This document shows positions 46,601 to 59,800 of a DNA stretch of 64,000 bases, piece after piece. Position 1 is the stretch's first letter. Every line of letters starts with the position of its first letter. The DNA is from Yamagishiella unicocca (Eukaryota > Chlorophyta > Chlorophyceae > Chlamydomonadales > Volvocaceae). A program made the translations under genes and the position numbers. Where the stretch lies: assembly GCA_003116995.1 (NCBI GenBank), contig BDSL01000010.1, positions 310,001 through 374,000 of the forward strand. Reading direction: 5' to 3'. A model generated the notes under the pieces. It worked only from the letters and a program-made list of their open reading frames with translations. It was not told the DNA's origin and searched no databases.

Positions 46601-49059
46601 GGAGTGGAACGCGGAGACCTGCTTGCTGCAGCAGTTCGACAGGGCGGTCCAGTCGGTGGGTGGATAACGCGGGGATTTCGGCACACGGCCGCGAGGCGGT
46701 TCCGGAGCTGGAACGTCCCGGGGGCTGGGCACGGCCACGAGGCGGTTCCGGAGCCGGAATGTCAGATGGGTGGTGTGGGAGGTGCATTTCAGCAGGGTGG
46801 TGTGGGAGGGTGGGCATCTGGGCACATCGCCGTTGTGGGCCCAAGGGCTCAGCCCGCGGGGAGTAGGACAGAGAGGGCTGTGGGGGTACAGGGTAGGGAG
46901 GGCTGTGGGGTGTACAGGGTAGGGAGGGCTGTTGGTGTACAGGGTAGGGGGAGCTGTGGGGGTACAGGGTAGGGGGAGCTGTGGGGGTACAGGGTAGGGG
47001 GAGCTGTGGGGGTACAGGGTAGGGGGAGCTGTGGGGGTACAGGGTAGGGAGGGCTGTGGGGGTACAGGGTAGGGAGGGCTGTGAGGAGTTGGGGTGCGGT
47101 GCTCGCGGTGCAGCATCCCGGTCGTCACGCCGGTCAGAGCTCGTTAAGTGGTCAGCCGCCGTGGGTGCAACGTGTCGAGGACAGCGAACTCTCGACCCCA
47201 ATCCCGACATGACTGGCTGCCGTGCGGCTGCTGTGCCACTGTAGTCCCGGACGGAATGAAGGAGAAGACAGTGTCGATAGGCTCCCAACAACCCATAGGT
47301 AATTTGTTAAGCTATCCAATTACCCGGATGCCGTAGGAGTACGAGAAGTCGTTGCAGACGGTTCATGCCGTACATCTGGGCCCCGGCGACACGGATGCGG
47401 CCACTGAGGCGAACGGCCGACGACGGGGGACACGCGAGAAGGGGAAGAACTCCTGGCAGCGGCCCGGGCAGCAAGGGGCTGCGGGGGGGGACGGGGCGGC
47501 GGAGGGCGTGCAGTCGGGGGCGGGTGCTGGCGGTATGGAGGGTACGGAGCTCCGGCGAAACCGGCGGAGGCTGGGGGAGAACGGCGGCGGAGGTGACATC
47601 GACGAGCACGGGAACGACGGCGCTGACGACGATGACGATGCGGATGAGCAGGAGCGTGAAGGAGGCTCCGCTACCGTGGTGCCCGACAGCGGCAGCAGCA
47701 CCACACCAGTGTCACAGAAGGCGCCTGTCGCCGCCAACCGCACGGGTCTGTCCCGCAGCAGGGCGCCCCCGACGTACATGGTCGGCTCCAACACGATCCT
47801 GCTGGACAGGTTGTGGGAGCAGGACGAGGGCTTCCGCGACTGCCGCCGTACCAACGTCCTGTTCACCTTCTTGGATGGCGATTTCAACGACATGCCGTAC
47901 CACCAGCAGCTGAAGCTCATCTTCCGCACCGGCGTGCTGGTGGGCGTGCACGGCGCGGGCCTCACGCACGGCTTCTTCCTGCCGCCCGGCCAGAGCGCGG
48001 TGCTGCAGCTGCTGGGCGAGTCGTTTGCAAAGGTGGGCGTTTCATGCACCGCTGGGCGGCAAAAAAACACGGACGGCGCAAGCAACGGGAACGGAGCGCG
48101 AGCCGGGCAAGCACGCACACACGGCCGGTGCGGGCCCCCGATGTATGCTGCTGGGGTTATATTTGGTGAACTAATCGTGTTTGTTGATAGTAGACAAAGC
48201 GCGCGTGAAATACCTAAGCGAAGTTGGTCCATGACACGCAGCGCCCCGGGTCGGGTCGGGAGCCCGAGTGGGGTGGGCATCTTAAAGAAAAAAGAGGCAC
48301 GCCGGTCAATTGCATGATGCCCTGACAGCCTTTTTGTGGAGGTTGGCAGCGTTAATGATGGATTGGTGATTTGATTCAAGGCGGGGTGGTTACCTCGTGC
48401 CCCATTTGTCCCACATGCCCCTCCGCCCCTCATGTGGTCCATCCACGGGTCTTCCTCGAACGAACCTCATGTGCCCTCCGTTCCCTTTGCCGCGCCCCCC
48501 CCATTTGCCCTCGGCTCGGCAGGTGGCTGCGAACAATGTCTTTCGCAACATGGCTGCCGGCGTGGGCAATTTCTATGAGGACGTGATGTATGTGGGCGTC
48601 GACGTGGAGGTGGACATCCTTAAGAAAGCCGCCAAGAGGTGGTTGGGAGGGCGGGGCCCGCGCGACTGGACGCATGGGGCAGCAGGTCTTTCGCGTCTGT
48701 CCCCACAATTTCCCGAACGCCTTCTCCTTGCATCGCCCATCGGATGGGTCGCGGGTCGGTGTGGTACGGTACGGTGTGCTGGCTCTCACCGTTTCGTCAT
48801 TCCAATCAGCGGCGCCCGGTCCCCTGTCGATCCAGTCATCACGTCCCCGACCCCGTCCCCCTGTCCCCCGCACTGCAGGGCTATGGACTTTGTGGCGAAG
48901 CAGGTGATGGACGCGCAGGTCAAGCACAGCGGCGGCTCGCTGCCGCTAGTACTGGACGACCAAAACCACTTCAACATCGTCGTGCCTTCGGTAGAGCAGT
49001 GCCCCAGGAACCGGACCTTGTTTCCCTTGTCGCGAAGAAAGGAGCTAGTGGCGTCCTAA
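43631..49059 (+). CDS. Glycosyltransferase family 61-like protein
   Basis: Nine exons with consistent phases: 43631-43756, 44483-44617, 44878-45057, 45419-45813, 46493-46655, 47337-48032, 48523-48638, 48879-49059; the listed eight coding blocks give 663 aa, and one further small exon cannot be excluded. The protein starts MMRHYLFFLFAVGLLPTQSQ, a signal peptide. The family core includes FVMRDRHANYAHEM, the segment MRMVRNEDEVVAALQ, and GVLVGVHGAGLTHGFFLPP with the hallmark HGAGL (H538), as in GT61 xylosyl- and O-GlcNAc-transferases (EOGT). An acidic, Gly-rich insertion (about residues 350-450) splits the domain and is not typical. It probably acts in the Golgi or ER on secreted glycoproteins or polysaccharides; the donor sugar is not predictable. 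The gene diverges from the sulfotransferase. Confidence 0.82.
46868..47090. repeat. About 24-bp minisatellite in GT61 intron
   Basis: About nine copies of GGCTGTGGGGGTACAGGGTA followed by GGGA with small variations, in the intron between the exons at 46493 and 47337. Lack of stops on the minus strand creates a long artificial frame (46128-47291). Confidence 0.9.
48440..48459 (+). repeat. Dispersed repeat family 2, short copy
   Basis: CATCCACGGGTCTTCCTCGA matches 63975-63995 and the reverse complement of 31422-31442. It lies in the GT61 intron before the exon at 48523. Confidence 0.5.
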
Positions 49060-49243
49060 TGGCTGCGCTGCGTGGCGGCCGCACGTGTTGGCGGGGAGGG
49101 CGTGGACCGTATCCGGAATAACATGCGCGTGCTGGCCCGCGCTGTCCTGCTCGTCCCTGCCGTTATAAACGGGGCCACAGCAGTCGGGAGGACGAGGCGG
49201 TCCCTTGCGTGCGCCGTAGGCTGATTGTGTTTGCGGCACACGT

Positions 49244-49248
49244 TGTAA
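49244..49248 (+). terminator. Putative TGTAA polyadenylation signal of the GT61 gene
   Basis: TGTAA on the coding strand about 185 nt after the stop codon at 49059. The motif and spacing fit algal 3' ends; no other evidence. Confidence 0.35.
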
Positions 49249-50885
49249 ATCCTTGTGGCGTTGCGTGCGGAGGATGTGCTGCCAGCAAGGCCGCCGAGAC
49301 GCATGCTCGCTAATATATATGTGCTTTGATGTGCAAGTGGGTAAATATGATCACGTGTTGATGGGTCAGCTGCTGGTGTGATTTGCGGAGGTGGCGACGC
49401 ATGTGCAAGGCGGAACACGTGAGGGCCACTGGGTAGTCATTAGGAAGGGCTTGAAGGAGGCGACTTTGCAGCAGCTTAGGAAGATCAGATGCAAGGTCGG
49501 TAACTCGGTATGCAGGCCTCCTGTCTAGGCTAGAGAAGGAAGAGTGCAAATACTTGCGCGCCGTGGAAACTCCTATAGCCGACATTTGCCAGCCCTGGTC
49601 CCTGCATCCCATTTGCCGTATAGCTCATGGCGTTGTGGTGTAGGTGTGCCGGGTTTGTTTGGGACTGCAGCAAGCAGCGGCCAGGGCGATCCTAGGAAGT
49701 CGGCCTGCTGCTGCCAGAAAAGGCGCGCAAGATGTCGTGCATGCATCATAAGAGGACACCTCATGCCGCTAGTTGTCGCCTTGAAGCGTTTAATGGCACT
49801 GCGAGACATGTAGGTACGTATTTTGACGCCTAGCTGTCGATGCATGTCCTGGTACCAAAACGGGCGACCTGTAGGGAGGTTGACGGCGGCAGGGGGCCTG
49901 TCTGCGGCGGTGGTGCTGCCCGATGGAGAGCACAGAGCTTCAGGACACGAAGTGAACTACAGCCGTCCGAGGGGTCGCCGTCTGTTTTTCGACAGCATGT
50001 GACGGCTGAGAGTCTGCATGCGCGACAGGCAGACGAATAACTATGGAGACATACATACGTATAACCGGTACATGAGCAGACACACACATATTATCCCGCT
50101 CGATGTTCGGGCTCGTGTCCGGGATTATAAACATGCCCGGTTCCGAGAATTCGTGTGTCTGGCCGGCGGCATCATTGCAGAGGGTATGTGGATACACCGG
50201 CCGCATGGCCGCACACTGCCAATGGGGTTCAACGGCCGGGCCACCATCGGTGCATCTGCTCTGCGCACCGACCCTTGATGCGCCCTCCAATGTGACACCT
50301 ACAGTTGTATACGAACAAGCCGTCCAGGAGGGGCAGGTATTTGTCATGACGCGTTCCTCGGTGCACCACACTCGTACGTGTCCTGTTCTTTCTACCTTAA
50401 TCCGCAAACAGGGACATGGTTGCAGAACGCCGACGCACCCCGCTTATCCACGTCCGGGACCGCAGATGGGATTGCCCTGGCCGAAAACAGCGCCAAATGG
50501 AAGTCCAGCTTGGGCTGCCGTGTTTGCCGGTGTGCAGTGCGGTCAGCGCCAGCGAGGGACCGGCAGTGGGACTCGTGCAAAGGACGTTAGGTGTTTATTG
50601 CTTATTTCCGCCGTATCGCTTAACAGCAGAAGTAGGGGTCGAATGGCCAGCACTCAGATCCCAGCCACCCGGTGTAGAGGCCAGCACTCAGATCCCAGCC
50701 ACCCCTTCGGAGGCACACAATCCAGAAGATAACAGAGAGACGCACGCCCCTGACACCCACCCATATTGAGATTGCACTAGTGGCCGGCAGTGATGACAGA
50801 ACCAGGTTGCACCCTGCGCCTGACCACGCGACAAACGGGCCATGCGTGGCGACAAGAAACAAGCGCCCCGAAAGGCGATAAATCC

Positions 50886-51150
50886 ACCCAAACAGAACGG
50901 GTACCCCAGACGGAGCCAGGCGATGAACTCACCCAAACAGAACGGGTACCCCAGACGGAGCCAGGCGATGAACTCACCCAAACAGAACGGGTACCCCAGA
51001 CGGCGCCAGGCGATGAACCCACCCAAACAGAACGGGTACCCCAGACGGCGCCAGGCGATGAACCCACCCAAACAGAACGGGTACCCCAGACGGAGCCAGG
51101 CGATGAACCCACCCAAACAGAACGGGTACCCCAGACGGAGCCAGGAGCGC
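50886..51150. repeat. 45-bp minisatellite, 6 copies
   Basis: Six tandem copies of a unit starting ACCCAAACAGAACGGGTACC, with single-base variants (GGAGCC or GGCGCC; CTC or CCC). Because 45 is a multiple of three, it reads openly in several frames on both strands (for example TQTERVPQTEPGDEP on plus, 50790-51239). No start, splice or domain context supports translation. Confidence 0.93.
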
Positions 51151-51913
51151 CCCGCATTGAGACCGGAGCGGCGCCCCTGACGCCGAGCACAGCAGATTTG
51201 AGCAAATGTCCGGTACCCAGGGGAGGAGGTTGGGAATGATAGAGGCCGCCGCCCCAGCAGAGGGACACGGCTCTTTGGTACGATCAGCACAACGGCAGAT
51301 ACTGAGAACAGGCAGGCATGCGACCTAAGCAGCGGCCAGCAACCACTCGCCGTACCAGTCGTCGTACCCGCACCGCGTGCTGGACACCTGCGCGCCACGG
51401 CAGTCTACCGGTATTCGCAATAAACAGCCTTGTCTCATTCATACTTTACTCGATAAGCCATATCATACAGCGGGCGGCGGAGCCAGCAGCAATCCCATCC
51501 TAGACAGTTTCCATTCGATGATGTGAAAACGGCACTGCACCTACATCGGCGCCCAAAGGGAAGACAAGTTTTAAGTTCAACCCAGCACGGCAAACAAACA
51601 GTTCGACGAATGCAACATGTACAGCAATGAACAAACCTCGTCTGTCTGGAATATAAACATTCAAAGTCAAATCGAGCACAGCGTGTGTGTTTGTACATGC
51701 CTCCAGTGCACACAATGCGATCGCTAGCTAAAATAAAAGTCGTATTCAGCACAGTCCACCTGACTGCTGGTGCGCCAAAGCCCATCTTCGGTGCTGCCGG
51801 AAGCTCGCTATCTCCTATACAGGCCCTCTGCGCGCCAATGGTCGCTGCGGTTCGCCTTGCCGCCTTGCTGCTTCTCCTCCTTGTGCGCCTCCCCGCCTTG
51901 CCCTGCCTGGCCA

Positions 51914-54900
51914 TCACTGGGCCGCCGTTACGTCGCTGTAAACCTTGACAAGCGAGCAGGGTGCTTGGCTGCAGTCCGCGAGCTTCGAAAAGTAGTACAC
52001 GCTGTCGGGAGGTACACCGCGGGCTAGGCGCTCCTGCAAGCATGGCATGGCAGGCAGGGATGGAAGAGGGGGTAAGGATGCTAGGAAGGGCAGGGAGGGC
52101 GAGGTGGCGGTGATGGAGCTCCGGTAAGGGAGCGCGCGACAGCACGGCACTGTGTAACAGACTTGAGGTGATAACTGGAGGGGGGTCATCCAAGCATACG
52201 CACCAACCGTTGGTATCTTGGTATCAGCGAAGTATCCTTCGACAACACGTCAATCGCACCCTTGTAAGCCCAAGCATGCCGCCCATTTGCGTCATGCTGG
52301 TCTACCGTGGGTTTCGTGCTCCGTACGTGCCGACACAGCAAACAAGCATCTACGACGCAACAAGTAAGCGCACGTTGCCAGCCAGCAGCCCCGTCAAGCA
52401 TCCCGGACGCCAGCCACCTACGCCACCGCCAGTCACCTGCACGATCATGCCCGTCATGCTGCTCTGGGCCGTCCCTACGAAGACTGTTGCCAGCGCTGCC
52501 ACGGCCTCCTCGACCATCCCGAGCATCGAGATGGAGACGGGGGTACGCATCCGCTTCCTGCCGCCTCCAGCTTTGGAACCAGCCCCGCCATGAGCGACAC
52601 TGGCGCTCAAGTGCGAGATGTCCATGTACACAGGGCTGACGCCGCCGGCCTGCGGGAGGGCGAACGGGGGTGACCCACGGGTCTCAGTCCATTCTGTTCC
52701 GGTCCGGTTTGCGGTGGAGCTGACGAGCCGTCCAACAGCCCCCACAACCAGGGCAGCGAGGGCACACTCATAATCCGTTGCTCGCTCGAAGCTGAACGCC
52801 TGCGGCGCACTTGACGTTCTTGCGCTGGCGGGAGTGGCATTACGAGTGTGCACGTGAGCTTGCAATAGAACGGACTGTAGTGGGGCGTGCTGTGATGTGC
52901 TGTGCCGGCAGCTGTCGTTTCGCCGTACACCCTCGGAAACAACCGTCGCTCCATCGCCACGACAAGCCTGCCCACTTTGCCCCGCGCGCCTACAGCGCCA
53001 TGCGGACCTGACATTACACCTCACGCCGCCGCCAAACTGGACACGGCACTGGCCCCAGTCGCACCCACACCGCGCCCTTACCTTGAGCATTCGCATCACA
53101 CGTGCTCGGATGATAGGGTGAGTCATGATGAAGACGTCGGTGATGTTGAACTGCTCCTGCAGTGATCGTATGTTGGGGACAAACCTGTGCGCACAGCAGG
53201 TGCCAACGGGAGCGGGAAGGTCAGGTCGGAAAGAGCATTGCCAGGTGATGGACAGGGAGCGGCGGTGGGAACTGTTTTAGGGTTTCGCCTTTTACAGTTT
53301 CAGGAAGACCGTGACGCAGCAGCAGCAGCAGGCAAAGCTGTTGAGGCTGAGGCGGCGATGCGTGGCGAAGGCGCCGTGGGGAAGGCTCCCTAGGGGAGGC
53401 GCTATAAGGGACACGTTGTGCCGTACCTGCTGTACAAAAAGTCTGTGCGGCATATGCCGAGCATGTCTTCTGCGCTCAACTCCTCTTTATCCGATTGCCA
53501 GAGCTCGACGCAATCGTCAGGCATCGGCCGGATGTGCCTGCACGTAAGGGAGGCAGAGTGCGGGACACGAGAGGACAGGAGGGGGCAGGATGAGGGTTGC
53601 CACCTTGCCAGCGAGTGACCGAGTGTGGGAGCTGGACGAGCAACCGAGCCGTTTCGTCTGTCCCGGAAACCCGCCCTGGCCAGAACAAGAACGCCTGCCA
53701 TCCTCCTTGCAAGGACCAAGGGTTACCGTCGTATGTGATGTAAATATGGATGTCCGATACCCTAATCGTCACTCAACGCCACTCGACGGCACCCGTCCGT
53801 TCTCCGTCCCAAAATCAATAGCACGCCAATTACGGCAATTAGGGATCGGCAGTAGGTACCCGGCTACCGCACCCGGCGATGAAGGGCCGGCGCGGCCCGA
53901 TTGTGGCGTGGATGAATTCCTCCGCCATCTGGAACAGCCGCGGCGACTTTCTGAGCAACACGCTGTGCTCCTTGTATGCTTGGCAGCACGCATCATCGCT
54001 GCAGTTGGAGAGCAGGGAGCCCGCCAGCTTGTGGGTGTGCAATGCGAAGTCGTCGTACGACACCATGCCGACGTAATGGTACGGCCGAACCATCTTTCGG
54101 ATCTCCTTCACCTGATCCTTCCTGCGTGCGGGAGGACGCGACACCAAGGGTGCGCATACGTTTAACGCTTTAAGAAACCGGCGCTTGCGCTCAAAGTGTT
54201 TGATGTGTATGTATATGGATGCCGGCAGCGAGCCTCCTAAGATCGCTAGCCACGTCGTTTCTCTGCGACGGGCACTGGCCGCAACCAGGGGCGGTGCTGG
54301 CGCCCCAAGTCCATGTGTGGGCAGATCCGCAACAGAAGCACTCGCTGCACGATGAATGGAGTTTGCGATGAAGGAGTAAACGACATGTACAGGATTCTGG
54401 CAGCAGTGGCACCTGGCATGTCAGCAAGGACGCCGCGGGCTGCATGACTACTGCCGGCCGGGCGCCGTGGGGTCCCTGGCTCACGTTGGAAGATGATGTA
54501 GGGACCTACCTGCAACCTTGTGTGCCGCTGATAGGCGACCGAAGCCACTTGTCCTTGTCCGGAAGCACGAGGCCCATGCGCTCAGCTGCCCGTCGAGCCT
54601 GCAGTCGGGCCGAATGAGGAGTTCGTTAGCGCAGTACGGACCGGTGAAACGTGTCACCTTCACACAGCCAGCGCGATAACTCCAATACGCATATTGGATA
54701 TTGCGGGGTTAGCTTTCCGGACAACGACTTACTGTTCTCGGGTATTCATCACGGAAGTATAATACTACGTCCAGCTCACCATCCCACGTCTTTTTTAGCT
54801 CATGGAGCTGTATGTATGCGATGCTTCCTTGACGTAGTACAGAGAGGTCGAACAGCTCGCTGCTGAGCATGTGTTCTCTCTCATGGTCGCTGAATCCATG

Positions 54901-55140
54901 TTCGGCCAGGTCAGGCAGGACGAAAACTGCCTTAGGAAATAGAGATGCAAAAGCAATTGCTTCTTTAATTGACGTGACTTGGTTATTCGGACCGTGCAGA
55001 AGGATGGGGACAATGAAGGCATTATTTCCGGTATCCATCTTTCGAGCTTCAAAACGCCAGAGAAATAGGCACAAGTAGAGGAGGGGCACCTGCCATGTAT
55101 CTTTCATGCTGAGGCTATACGTTGCATAATATCGCGCCAT
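51914..55140 (-). CDS. Protein O-fucosyltransferase-like protein (paralogue 1)
   Basis: Seven exons: 55140-54733, 54598-54510, 54121-53873, 53537-53427, 53184-53082, 52649-52437, 52033-51914; 430 aa. The N-terminal segment PILLHGPNNQVTSIKEAIAF matches the GDP-binding start of the O-FucT fold. FIAGHIRPMPDDCVELW carries the catalytic-loop HxR (H250, R252). VFIMTHPIIRARVMRML and the MVEEAVAALATVF...SSMTGMIVQERLARG segment match the conserved C-terminal sugar-nucleotide region. A hydrophobic stretch near the N-terminus (PLLYLCLFLW) suggests a signal anchor; a downstream Met (about 55107) is an alternative start. It would transfer fucose from GDP-fucose to secreted proteins in the ER or Golgi. All intron positions and phases match the divergent paralogue at 56892-60488. 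Confidence 0.78.
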
Positions 55141-56891
55141 CCGCCATGCCGTGTAACTATAAGGTTAGGGACGGCTATACGAGGATCCCCTTTCCATTAT
55201 TACTGTAGGCATGCCTTATTCATGCAAGTTCCAGTTTGTAACTGCTTTTCCGAGCTGAATTGCGTAAGGCCTTATGATGGAAAGGCTGCTTTAATACGGT
55301 ATGCATGAAGTTACCTCAACAAAGGTCTCCAGCATCCATTCCAAACGTGTGCACCGGATTTTCCTGTTCGTTTCACTTTTCAGTGCCAAACCACGTGTTT
55401 CCTCTCATATCCCTGCTCTTAAGCGGTGGGTGCAGCGAGTGCGTATACTTTGCCGGCTTGACACTATCAATCGCTGTCCGTGTGTGCGCGAGTATGGCAG
55501 GCATGCGTGCATAGTGGCAGGGGATTATACCGGTAGGGTCTGAAGAGTATGACCGTGGTTGTTGTTACAGATGTGCCTAGGGGTCAGCCCAGGGCCCAGG
55601 GAGAAGCGCAAGGAGGCACAAATGACAAAGGGCGCAGAGGCTTGGAGATTATGGTTTAGGAGGAGTAAGGCAAACCACCACCGTTATCATCTATGGATTT
55701 TCACTTGGTTGATGGCTGTTGACGCTGTTGATGCTTGCTGGCTACACTAAGTCAGCTTACGTAACGGTTTTCCGAGTTTACAAGGAAAACCATGGTTTTC
55801 TGCAATATACGACGTACGAACGTCGCTTGGTTCTGGAGCGGGGTTGCTCCTGTTGGGACGCTGGGGCGTCGGTGTTTGTACTTTTCGGAGAATCAACGTA
55901 GCGCTACAGGCCGTGCTGGCTTTGGACGTTTACGGCTAGTCGTGTTGCCGTTTGCTGCTGTCCATCGTCGGTGCGTCTTCACCCTCTCCCTACCTGCATT
56001 GTTTATTATCGCCCCGGTGGGGCTCTAGCAGAGTGTGTAACGGAGCTTTTGCAGAAAACCAACCCATTCCCCATGCCCGCTATCGCAGGCTGGTATAATC
56101 ACGGTAATCAGGGGAGGCCGTGATCCGTATCTGCAACAAGTGCGTGCACCTGCTTGTCTAGACGTTGTCGGTGCCTTCTGTGGGTGCCCTTGAGTAAAAT
56201 GCCCGTGGCCCGGAGGTCGTACCCTATCCGACGCGGTCTGTAAGTCAGCGCCGGGCAGCCCTGTGCGTGCATTTCCCGCTATACAGCGCCAATCCTTGCT
56301 ACTAAGACTTAAGTTGTTGCAGAAAGGGAGGGAGGACAGGCGGGTCGGCCGGGGCGAGCAGTGGACTGCATAGTCGAAATGTCATACCAGGCAATTAGTA
56401 AAAACACAATTGGTTTGGTGTTTGACACATTAAGGTTAGGAACAGGAGTAATCGCGATCGACCGTGGACTGAGCTGGCATCCGGCGTCTTAGCGTGGAAC
56501 CGTGTGGGGCCAAGCCGGGTGAGAGTGTCGCAAAGCCTGGTTAGCAAGCCGTCGATCCAAACTGCCACGATAAGATTTAGGCAAGCATTTTCGCGAACAC
56601 ATTGAGTGTTGCGGCACAGTGCTTTCGCGGGTACTTCTTGGGTGTCATCCCGCAAGGGTGTTAGCGGCGTAGGAACTCGCTGACCCATTCTCACCAACAA
56701 CGCAGCGGGAGTTAATGTTTTCACTTACGTAATGGAGAACTGGATGGTCAGCAATATGAAGTTAATTGTGCTTTGATGTGTCATCGTGTTCCGCCTGCTG
56801 TTGGATCATGTTGGATCGCGCCGGGCACGCTTTTATCGCAAACGTTCAGTAAAGGCCACACCATTGCACTATTGGATGGACTAGAAACATT
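55141..56891. promoter_or_regulatory. Divergent upstream region of the O-fucosyltransferase-like pair
   Basis: 1751 bp between two head-to-head start codons. The only open frames are short and unrecognised. No shared motif between its two halves was obvious by eye. Promoters of both paralogues presumably lie here. Confidence 0.5.
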
Positions 56892-59800
56892 ATGCGTTTA
56901 CTCCTGTTAATTTCTTGTGTCTTCCTCTACTTGCGGGGCTGTCAGCCTCGGCTCCAGTGGCACAGTCGCGATGGACAGTACATTATTCCGATCCTTTGGC
57001 ATGGCCCAAATAACCAAATTACTGAGATTAAAGAAGCTATTTCATTGTCGCACCTCTTGCCTGGATCAATAGCGGTTGTGCCGAACCTGCAGGAGCATAA
57101 GTTCAGCGATGGCGGAGTTAATCAGATGCTCAGCAAAGAGCTTTTCGATTTCAACGTTTTGCGGCAAGGGAATGCCTCGTTCGTCTTGATGAGCGACCTT
57201 CGGGAGGCTTGGGACGGAACACTTGATGTAATCGTCTTCTTCCGCGACGATGCCTTCCCGTCGGCAAGTGACGCTGGCTACTTAGGTTGAAATCTTAACC
57301 CCTTGGACCGGCGCAGATGACCATAGTACTACACAGCAAGTCGGAGCCGCACTGTAGCACGACTGCCACCCTTATCACTGCACCCGGTTCTGTAGGTGAA
57401 GGGCATGGTGAAGAGTATGGGCCTGACAGCGCCGGAGGAGCAGAAATGGCTGCGATCACCCATCAGCGTCACCAGGGGTTGCAAGTAAGTCTCAACCTGT
57501 GGCGTGGCTCACGACGAGCCGACACTTGCTACGACAATCCCTTGGTGAGCGCCGTCCTGGCGCCCGTCAAGGATCAGAGGCTGCACGTCGCTTCTCCTGA
57601 GCATGGATGCTAGCTGCCCGGAAGAGATAACAGTGATTGCTGGTTTTACGGAGTTGCTCCGCTTCACAAACACGGATCATTCAGGACGGGTTACGACCCA
57701 ATAATCACCTCCTGTGCTTCAACTGTGTCTCCACTGTGGGGAGCAGCTGTTGGGATGCCCAGCTAGCCAGTAACCTAACGCCGCGTTCCCCTAGTACCTG
57801 CACACCCCTGAACCGATATGCGATCATCCTGTTTAAGCGAGCAGAAAGGAACCATCTTCGAAACCGGGGCCACCACTTGCAGGAACAGCCGAGTCAGACA
57901 GCTCCGGAGGATGTTGTCGCCGTACCGCTATGTGGGGCTGCTGTGCTACGATGATTTCGCGTTGCAGACGCACAAGCTGGCTGGCACACTCGTCTCCGAG
58001 TGCGGTGAAGACCAGTGCTGCCAGGCGTACAAGGATCGCAGCGTGCTCCTGACAAAATCCCCGCAGATTAGAAAGTTCGCTGCGGACTTCATTCATGCAG
58101 CTATTGGCGCGTCCAGCCGCTTCATTGCGTGGTGAGTTGCCAGCGCCGGGACGTTATCCCGCATATCCAATGAGTGGGATCTGTAAATTTCATGTGGCGC
58201 GGGCACTGTTGTCGGGTGAATGGTTAGATGTGGGGCGCTCAGCAGAGGCGCACGCAGCAGGGCGCGCCGGCGATGCGGCGGCCTCCCTCAAGTCGCGGCA
58301 CCAGTCGGGACGGGGTAGCGGACTGTACGACTAGCACATTAGGTAGTTGGTTGGGACCGTTCGTTCAGAACGCGGAGCTGAGCGGAACGTTGCGGACCGT
58401 CGCCTGATGCCTTCATCTCCACCTTGCCAGCGGCGTAGCGCTGCACGACCCACGTGCGATTTTCGATGCGGCCATCTCGCCCCGGACGTACCTAGTGCCC
58501 AACAAAGCGAGGCCTGCTTCGGATGCGCGGGAAGAGCACGACCGGGCCATCCCAGCCCCGGCCTGCCGAGAAAGCTTTTAAAGCTCCGTACCGAACATGG
58601 CCGCTTCAGGGCGATACCTTCTCCAGTAATTTCTCTGTACAACCCTAGCCATTCGGAGCTACTTAAGCCAACCGCGATGCCAAGTGATACGTTGCGTCTT
58701 GGAGCACCACCTTATTGCCCCACGTGAACCCGGTCTCCGCCTGATTGCCAAGGACCGCCCTCGACCGCCGGTTTGGTTACCGTCCCCTTCTCCCTCACAG
58801 CCACATTCGGCCCATGCCTGACGAGTGCATCGAGCTGTGGCGCCGGCCGCAGGAGGAACTCACCGCCGCCGAGTTGACTTCACTCTGTCGTACAGACTTC
58901 ATGTACCACCGGTACGGCACCGGCTGCAGGCGCTGGGGCTAAAGCAGCGACAAGGTTGTAGTAGGCTGTGTTGGAGCGTGACGGCATCAGGGTCGGCAGA
59001 TCGACACCTGAAGGCGTGGTGTGTCGGGGTGAAGCGGGCAGCAGAGCGTGGGGAGCAGGGCGTGGGTGGGTTTCAGGAGTCAGTGACTTGATGTTGAGGC
59101 TGTCCCGCAGGCTGAGTACCGGTACCTGGGCGGAGGACCCAGCCCCGTGATTCCATGACAGCTGGCATATACCCGAATCGCCACGCGGCTTGCCGGAAAT
59201 CCCGCCCATCCGCCCGACGTTGCGATCAACCCTTCCTGCTGCTGTCCGGCACTGCTTACGCAGGTTCGTCCCCAACATCGTTTCATTGCAGACGCAATAC
59301 AACACCAGCACAGTCTTCATCATGACCCACCCCGTCATCCGCCCTCGCGTGTTTCGGATGCTCGAGGTGCGGTGCGGCATTGCTCGGTGCGGTGCTGTGG
59401 GCTCGGTGCGTGTGCATTTCCGAAATGCAGCCGCGAACTCGCCCGGCATCCGGACCCTAAAAGGGGTAAAAACACTGCCACAGCTGTGCCTGAATGTGCA
59501 AGATGCGTGCTAGCCATCACTGGGACGCCACACCTCAGCACGCCTGCACATGCCCCTTGCTCTGACGGACACAGAAGAGAAAACGCGGCTTCGCGTGTGG
59601 CTACTTGCTGACTTGCTGCCGGGCCCTGCCTCAATCGGTGATGATTGACGCCCGTTGAGAAGACCCCGACGACTCATGGGCCACATCCTCGCACAGGCCA
59701 GCGGCATCCGCCCGATATCTATCGACATCGCGGACCTCAACGCCAGCATCAGCGCAGCTGAGCAGCGCCTGGAAACGCCAATGTCCTTCTCGCTCCTTGC

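Larger units (their letters stand above)
49060..51913. other. Convergent intergenic region with minisatellite
   Basis: The GT61 (plus) and O-fucosyltransferase-like (minus) genes converge here. TGTAA at 49244-49248 may end the GT61 transcript. A 23-bp unit CCAGCACTCAGATCCCAGCC is doubled near 50648-50703, and a 45-bp minisatellite lies at 50886-51150. No domain-bearing open frame was recognised. Confidence 0.45.

Noticed and set aside
46128..47291. A 387-aa minus-strand open frame rich in Pro and Tyr
   Set aside because: It is the antisense of the 24-bp minisatellite in a GT61 intron and has no domain.
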